A stretch of 64,000 nt of DNA from Gnetum montanum (lineage: Eukaryota; Streptophyta; Gnetopsida; Gnetales; Gnetaceae). A program made the position numbers and the translations under genes. The notes beneath the pieces were generated by a model. It was given only the letters and a program-made list of their open reading frames with translations. It ran no database searches and was not told the origin of the DNA. Of the stretch, positions 59,100 through 64,000 are shown piece by piece (the first letter of the stretch is position 1; each line of letters opens with the position of its first letter). The stretch spans positions 63,116-127,115 of the forward strand of contig MNCI01003607.1 of NCBI GenBank assembly GCA_015680685.1, written 5' to 3'.

Positions 59100-61226
59100 T
59101 TACAAACCTAAGAGTCCACACAAGAAATAGTTGATCAACTTACAGTAAGTCAAACCTTTCCATGAGCCTAAGTAAGCCAATGTAACAAATGCCTCATTAG
59201 ATGGACAACCATGATCACTCTTTCGGATCTTCTCCTTTCAACTTAGTCATGGGAAAGATGGCCATCCATGCTAACCATATAAGTGGCTCCTTAGTTTTTC
59301 ATAGTTTTGTTTTACACCTTGTTAGTTTTACAAATTTTTGTTTTTATCTTACACCTTTTTGTTTTTACATTATTAATTTTTCAAAATTTTTGTTTTACAA
59401 CATCGTTAGTACGTTTTATTTTTCTTACATATTTTACAATTTCTTATATATTTTCCTTTATTTGGCTATGATTTTCTTATTATGTTTTAATAATGTTGTG
59501 CCTTATTGCTAATTGGGTATAGTGTGGTTTAATTAATGTGGGCATGTGTTATCTAGTTATTTAATTTTTGGTGTCTAGATTCTAGCATGTGCTATCTGGT
59601 TATTTAATTGTTGGTGTCTAGAATCTAGCTTTGAATTTTGTTACTGATGATTAGGACATGGTTTCTTTTTCATGCAACAAGTAGTAAATCCACAACATCC
59701 ATCCATTCACAAACTCTATAGGTTTCCTTGTTCTGGAAATGTGCAGTTCCTTTTTCATTAATAAAAATTTAACTTATGACCTTGGTAGTTTCCATATTTG
59801 GAAAGGATTCAAAGGTTTGAATAGGGTGTGAACTCAAGGAAATTCAGTACTCTATGTGCCTTTCTACTTACTTGGGTGCATGTGTGTTTTCATGGATTTC
59901 TTCCCATTTTGTGTCGACCAATAATAGGAAGTTGAATAAGTCTTTGCATGGTGTGGTTCCTATTTCAAAACAAAAAAATAATGAGAATTCAAAGCACATC
60001 CCTTGGATAGAATAAATAGGCTACAAGCATTAGTTATGGGACTAGAAAGACATGTTACCCATGCTTGAAGGTCCCTTCTACTAATGCCCTTCCTCACTTC
60101 CTACTTCTCTTTTCTTCTTTAATAAGGAGTAGTGGTTATTCTGTGGGAGCACTCTTGTGCTTAGGGGGATGGACTAGTCTTAGAATGGTGATGCAATGTC
60201 TCTGAACATGGTTGGTTTTGGTCTAGACTAAGGATGGATTTTATTAGGTCATTTAACCACAAAATTCATAAGGGACTTTATGTGACCTTAATTAGGAACT
60301 CCATTTCACTCTCTCATTTAGCTATGCTTTCCATATCTCACCTCACTACTAGTTTCATGTTCTTGTTCAATGTCTTGGTTTGATTTGTCAAAATTTTTAG
60401 GTAGTTTCTTTTGGGTTTTTGTATTTAACTTTTTATAACCATTAATCATCCATGGGATCCATGAACTCATCAATTTGAAGTTATGCAAGGGCAATAAAAG
60501 GCCTGTGTCTACTTTAGAGAGGATCCACTTGCATACCTTTTGGTTGGGTTAGTTAAGTTCTTTATCCTTAGACACTCTTACAACCCAATCCTTTTGCATA
60601 CCCCATCAATGACCTCCAATTTCACACATTGTCACAATGGTTTTCAATGAAATCCTCTATTTATTATTGTGAATTCTTAAACTCTCTTCAAGCATTTCAT
60701 CATGTTTGAACATTTTTTAAATTTAATGGACCATTTATTCATTTCACCCTATTCTTTAGTTTTTTTTTACTAACACTATTAATAGAATCAATCCACCATA
60801 ATCACAACCTAGCCAAGTCAAACCACCAATGAGACAAGGTACTTCAAAGCTATATGTTACACATTGCATACTAATCCATGATTTTGTTGTGATTGCAGTG
60901 AGAAGCGTGGACTAGAAGTTGGACTATCTTTACCAAGGATGATGTAGTAGCACCATGTGACAAGGATCATTCAAGATCATTGGATCTTTTCCCTAGCTCT
61001 TTAGCTTCTAGAGGAGTTGGATGTCAATTTTTTCTAGGGTGTTCTAATATATTATCATGAACACTCAATTTTTTCAAAGATTATATATCCATATACTCAA
61101 GCTCTTCGAATTTGTCTATTCCATCTAAGTCAGTTTATATGTCAGTCAATAATCGCATACCTACCCAATATTTTGTTAGAAACTTGTTCCTCCTTTTGTT
61201 CACTCAAGGACTAGTTTTCATTCAAT
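59100..61226 (+). other. 3' non-coding region of element 5
   Basis: A/T-rich, about 2.1 kb, no supported gene. 60780-60900 matches the intron end before the element 4 accessory ATG (AATCCATGATTTTGTTGTGATTGCAG), but the gene body that should follow is almost completely deleted before the LTR. Confidence 0.5.
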
Positions 61227-61236
61227 CATGGGGGTA
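61227..61236 (+). promoter_or_regulatory. Polypurine-like tract, element 5
   Basis: CATGGGGGTA directly before the 3' LTR; the same string precedes the element 4 LTR at 36770-36778. Confidence 0.6.
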
Positions 61237-62111
61237 TGGTGAATCGTGTTTATATATGCTTTGATATTAGATACATAATATCAAATCCTTGATATTGGAT
61301 CGCATGATGCAATGTCAAATATTCGATATTATGGGGGTATATGCTAGCCTATAAATATAGTGCTTGGGCACATGATTTCCATATAGTTTTTGTCATAGCA
61401 TAGCAAAGCTCTTGCAATTGATTTTTTCCAGGGTTAGAATATTTTCCAAAGTACCCGCAACAAGAGTCATTGAGTGTACAGATCTTTGTTCAAGCACTAT
61501 TGCACTTGAGCACAATAGTATGTGTAAAAATAAAGATGAACTTTCTAATCAAACCTTACAGCACCTTGGCTAGCTTAAATACTTTATTTTTGCATGTAAT
61601 GTTTCATACAATTTCTTTTAATGATTCTGAGTAGTTAAGCTAAAGTAAGCTAGCTAGATTCAATAGCAATTAATTAATTAAGCACATAAGTATGACCACT
61701 TCGAGCATATGTATAACTCTTGGCAACCCTAGCAATACTTAATGTTTGGTAACCTAGTAGCATTATATGTGTTTATGATGTGCTTAGAAAGTGAGATCAG
61801 ATACTTATGTTAGGATAGTTATTTAATGATCAGCAATTAGATTAAGTTAAATTGATTATAAATTAGGTTTCAAACTATTCTTAATCATAGAAAAATAAAA
61901 TATAAAATAATAAAAATCATGTGCCTCAATTATACTTAACCATATAATTAAGCTCCACAAGTATAGTTGAGAAGACAATGATTATCATGATTAGATTCCA
62001 CATCTTAGAACCAATGTACTTAAGAACTTAAGGTCTACAAAATTCAATTGGATGATGCATGAACACATGTGATTCGTATGGTTGGATGTTAGGGTACCTC
62101 ATCACTCATCA
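61237..62111 (+). repeat. 3' LTR of element 5
   Basis: TGGTGAATCGTG to CACTCATCA, with CTATAAATATAG near 61350 as TATA box; partner of 52035-52922. Followed by ACGTG. Confidence 0.85.
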
Positions 62112-62519
62112 ACGTGCTAAATAAAAATATAGTTTTAACTTACATGTCATAAAGATTAACATCTCACATTTGAAAACCATAGCTTTATACCTTTAATGTA
62201 ATATACCGTTCGTTGCATCAGAAATATGTCAATAACACTTAGCTTATTATGAAGCAAACCATGCTAATTCTCTCACATTGTGTTTTTTATGTAGTATTCT
62301 TTATTTGTAAAAACCCCAAAATCAACGTTTCCTCAAAAATTCACAACATCAATTGCAAATTTCACCTTGAAAAGGTTGCTACATGCTCTTTGCTACTTGA
62401 TAAACTTAAAAAACTAACTAGATTTAGCTTTAAATTACTTGAAAATTTTGGATTTTTTTGCCCTAGCTATGCCTACATATGGTTCATCATAATAGTATCA
62501 TAAAATATTCTTTTAGTGG

Positions 62520-64000
62520 AGGGGTGTCGGACCATGAAAAGAAGTTTTATTAAAATTAAAGGTGCATCAATTACAACAACTTGAATAAGTCATAGGGTTA
62601 AGGGAAAGGGAAAACTAAGAGCATTGTGAATGACACTCAGGAAATGCCTTAGAAATAAATGAGTATTAAAGGAGGAAACCCAAGTTGGGGCACAACCAAA
62701 TGTCCACACATACTGGCTTGTTACAAAATAGAATGAGAGATGATTATATGAGGCAGAGAGCTCTCAATTAAGGATAGAAAGAGTTCCAATGGTGATTCCA
62801 CATAATGAAAAGGAAAAGTGTCCTTGCAAAGATTACCGATGCTAAGTGTAATTGGAACACACAGGTCTTTCCCATAGCTACAAGAGATGAACCAATTGAT
62901 GACTGTCTAGATTGAACTTGGATGCTTGAGATGTGAGTTGAAAATGGGTGAGGCAAAAGATCTGCAACATCTCCAACCTAGTAAGAAAACATTTATTAGA
63001 ATAATTTATCTTATGAAATAGAACATTGCATCTTCACTTCCAAATATAATATAAAATAGTAGCCCTAATAACTTTCCATAGAAAATTAAGATCAACAGAA
63101 GTAATGTTCAGGAATCCAAATATGACATCCTCTTGAGATAGCTTGTATGATGGAAAAGCTTTGGAAGCCCACTTCCACACATGTTGAGCAAAGGAACATT
63201 GCCAAAATACATGGACAAAGTCATCTTGTCCACCACATAGAGGGAAATTGGGATTGGGAATCCCTAGATATTCTAAATATTTTCTAATAGGTAGACCGTG
63301 GTGGAGGAGACACTAGAGGAACTGCTTAATTTTGGGAAGGGTCAGAAGTTTTCAAATATGTTGGAAGAGAGGGATCCAAAATGTTTCTGACTCTTGTTTG
63401 TGCCAATACTTATTGCAATGTTGAATGATTTCAAATGGGTCATGCATGAGATGAAAGGGGACAAATGGCCAATAGGACAAGATTTTAACCCCATTAAGCC
63501 ATTGAAGGCCATGAAAAAGGCTTTGCACTGTAACATCAAGTTGTCAATGACTGTGGAGAAAAGAGAAAATCTGAACTAGGCAATGGTTCATTGTAGCCGA
63601 CGCCCCATACAAAGTGTTAAACTCAACCCTCAAAATCCAACGACTAGCTAGCCTAAGATAATTCAATGAAATGATACCCTTTCGATACCATGAGGTAGCC
63701 ACCTTAGCATTTGTGATAGCAAGGGGAGCAAGCGACAAAGGTAACCACCATGGACACACTCTAGAGAGGATAGTAGGGTTGATCTTAACGTTACTCCAGT
63801 CAATGTGAGTGTGTAGCATTTGCTAGGCCCTCCAAATGCTTTTGAAAACATGAGATCTAGGAAGAATGATAGTGAGGGGGGAAAGGATCCAATTGACAAA
63901 ATGGATGCCTTTCTAGAAGGGCTTATTTTTAGGAAATGCTTCATGAAGCCTTAACTGGAGGAGGGTCCCTATAATATCTGAGGCATCTAAATGTTGTACC
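62520..64000 (-). pseudogene. LINE (non-LTR retrotransposon) C-terminal fragment
   Basis: Minus-strand translation near 63250-63130 gives LCGGQDDFVHVFWQCSFAQ followed by HVWKWA, the zinc-binding reverse-transcriptase tail (zf-RVT) of plant LINEs. Upstream pieces (63944-63544) look like the region between RT and that tail. Stops and frame changes show decay, and the fragment runs off the window edge. Confidence 0.65.

Noticed and set aside
1-64000. tRNA, rRNA or host protein-coding genes
   Set aside because: Looked for and not seen; all recognisable coding matter belongs to transposable elements.

Overview
This window is transposable-element DNA from a large, repeat-rich plant nuclear genome. 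The evidence is nested Ty3/gypsy LTR retrotransposons of Tat type (dual RNase H) and of probable Athila type, a LINE fragment, spliced introns, frequent Q/W-to-TAG decay, an N gap, and no recognisable host gene. A seed plant is plausible (gymnosperm or other large-genome lineage), but the species cannot be named from the sequence.

Layout. (1) 1-7088: element 1, plus strand gag (1-2887) and protease (to 3727), then a minus-strand spliced accessory gene (7088 down to 4446). (2) 7108-10817: rearranged debris: two plus-oriented LTR pieces, a plus-strand protease fragment (8516-8715) and a minus-strand RNaseH-integrase fragment. (3) 10818-28320: element 2, about 17.5 kb, minus orientation, LTRs 10818-12064 and 27017-28320; order along the element is gag, protease, antisense accessory gene, RT, two RNase H domains, integrase. 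(4) 28321-33421: element X, an older relative (gag and 5' LTR) that element 2 inserted into. (5) 33422-51165: 3' part of element 4 (sense accessory gene plus LTR), with element 3 (37187-50714, minus orientation) inserted in its LTR. Element 3 keeps gag-protease and the antisense accessory gene but has no RT, RNase H or integrase. (6) 52035-62111: element 5, plus strand, Athila-like, decayed, with paired LTRs and near-matching target duplications. (7) 62520-64000: minus-strand LINE C-terminus.

The main discovery is a Tat-like family with a second, oppositely transcribed gene lodged between protease and RT. It has its own TATA box and about eight exons, present in three copies that align exon by exon. 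Its second exon encodes a domain resembling the FCP1/NIF (HAD) phosphatase fold with the catalytic aspartates lost. A plant-transposon-type domain, a coiled coil and an acidic tail follow. At the junctions between modules (gag-pro/accessory, accessory/RT, integrase/3' LTR) lie arrays of about 22-bp hairpin repeats, led by AGTTTA, whose stems change in a compensatory way. The LTRs carry arrays of CpG-rich palindromes upstream of their TATA boxes, and the same palindrome recurs in the leader and first intron of the accessory gene.

All copies are broken, so this window shows the design of the system and not a working instance. Gene models come from reading frames and splice signals only; no alignment or database search was run.
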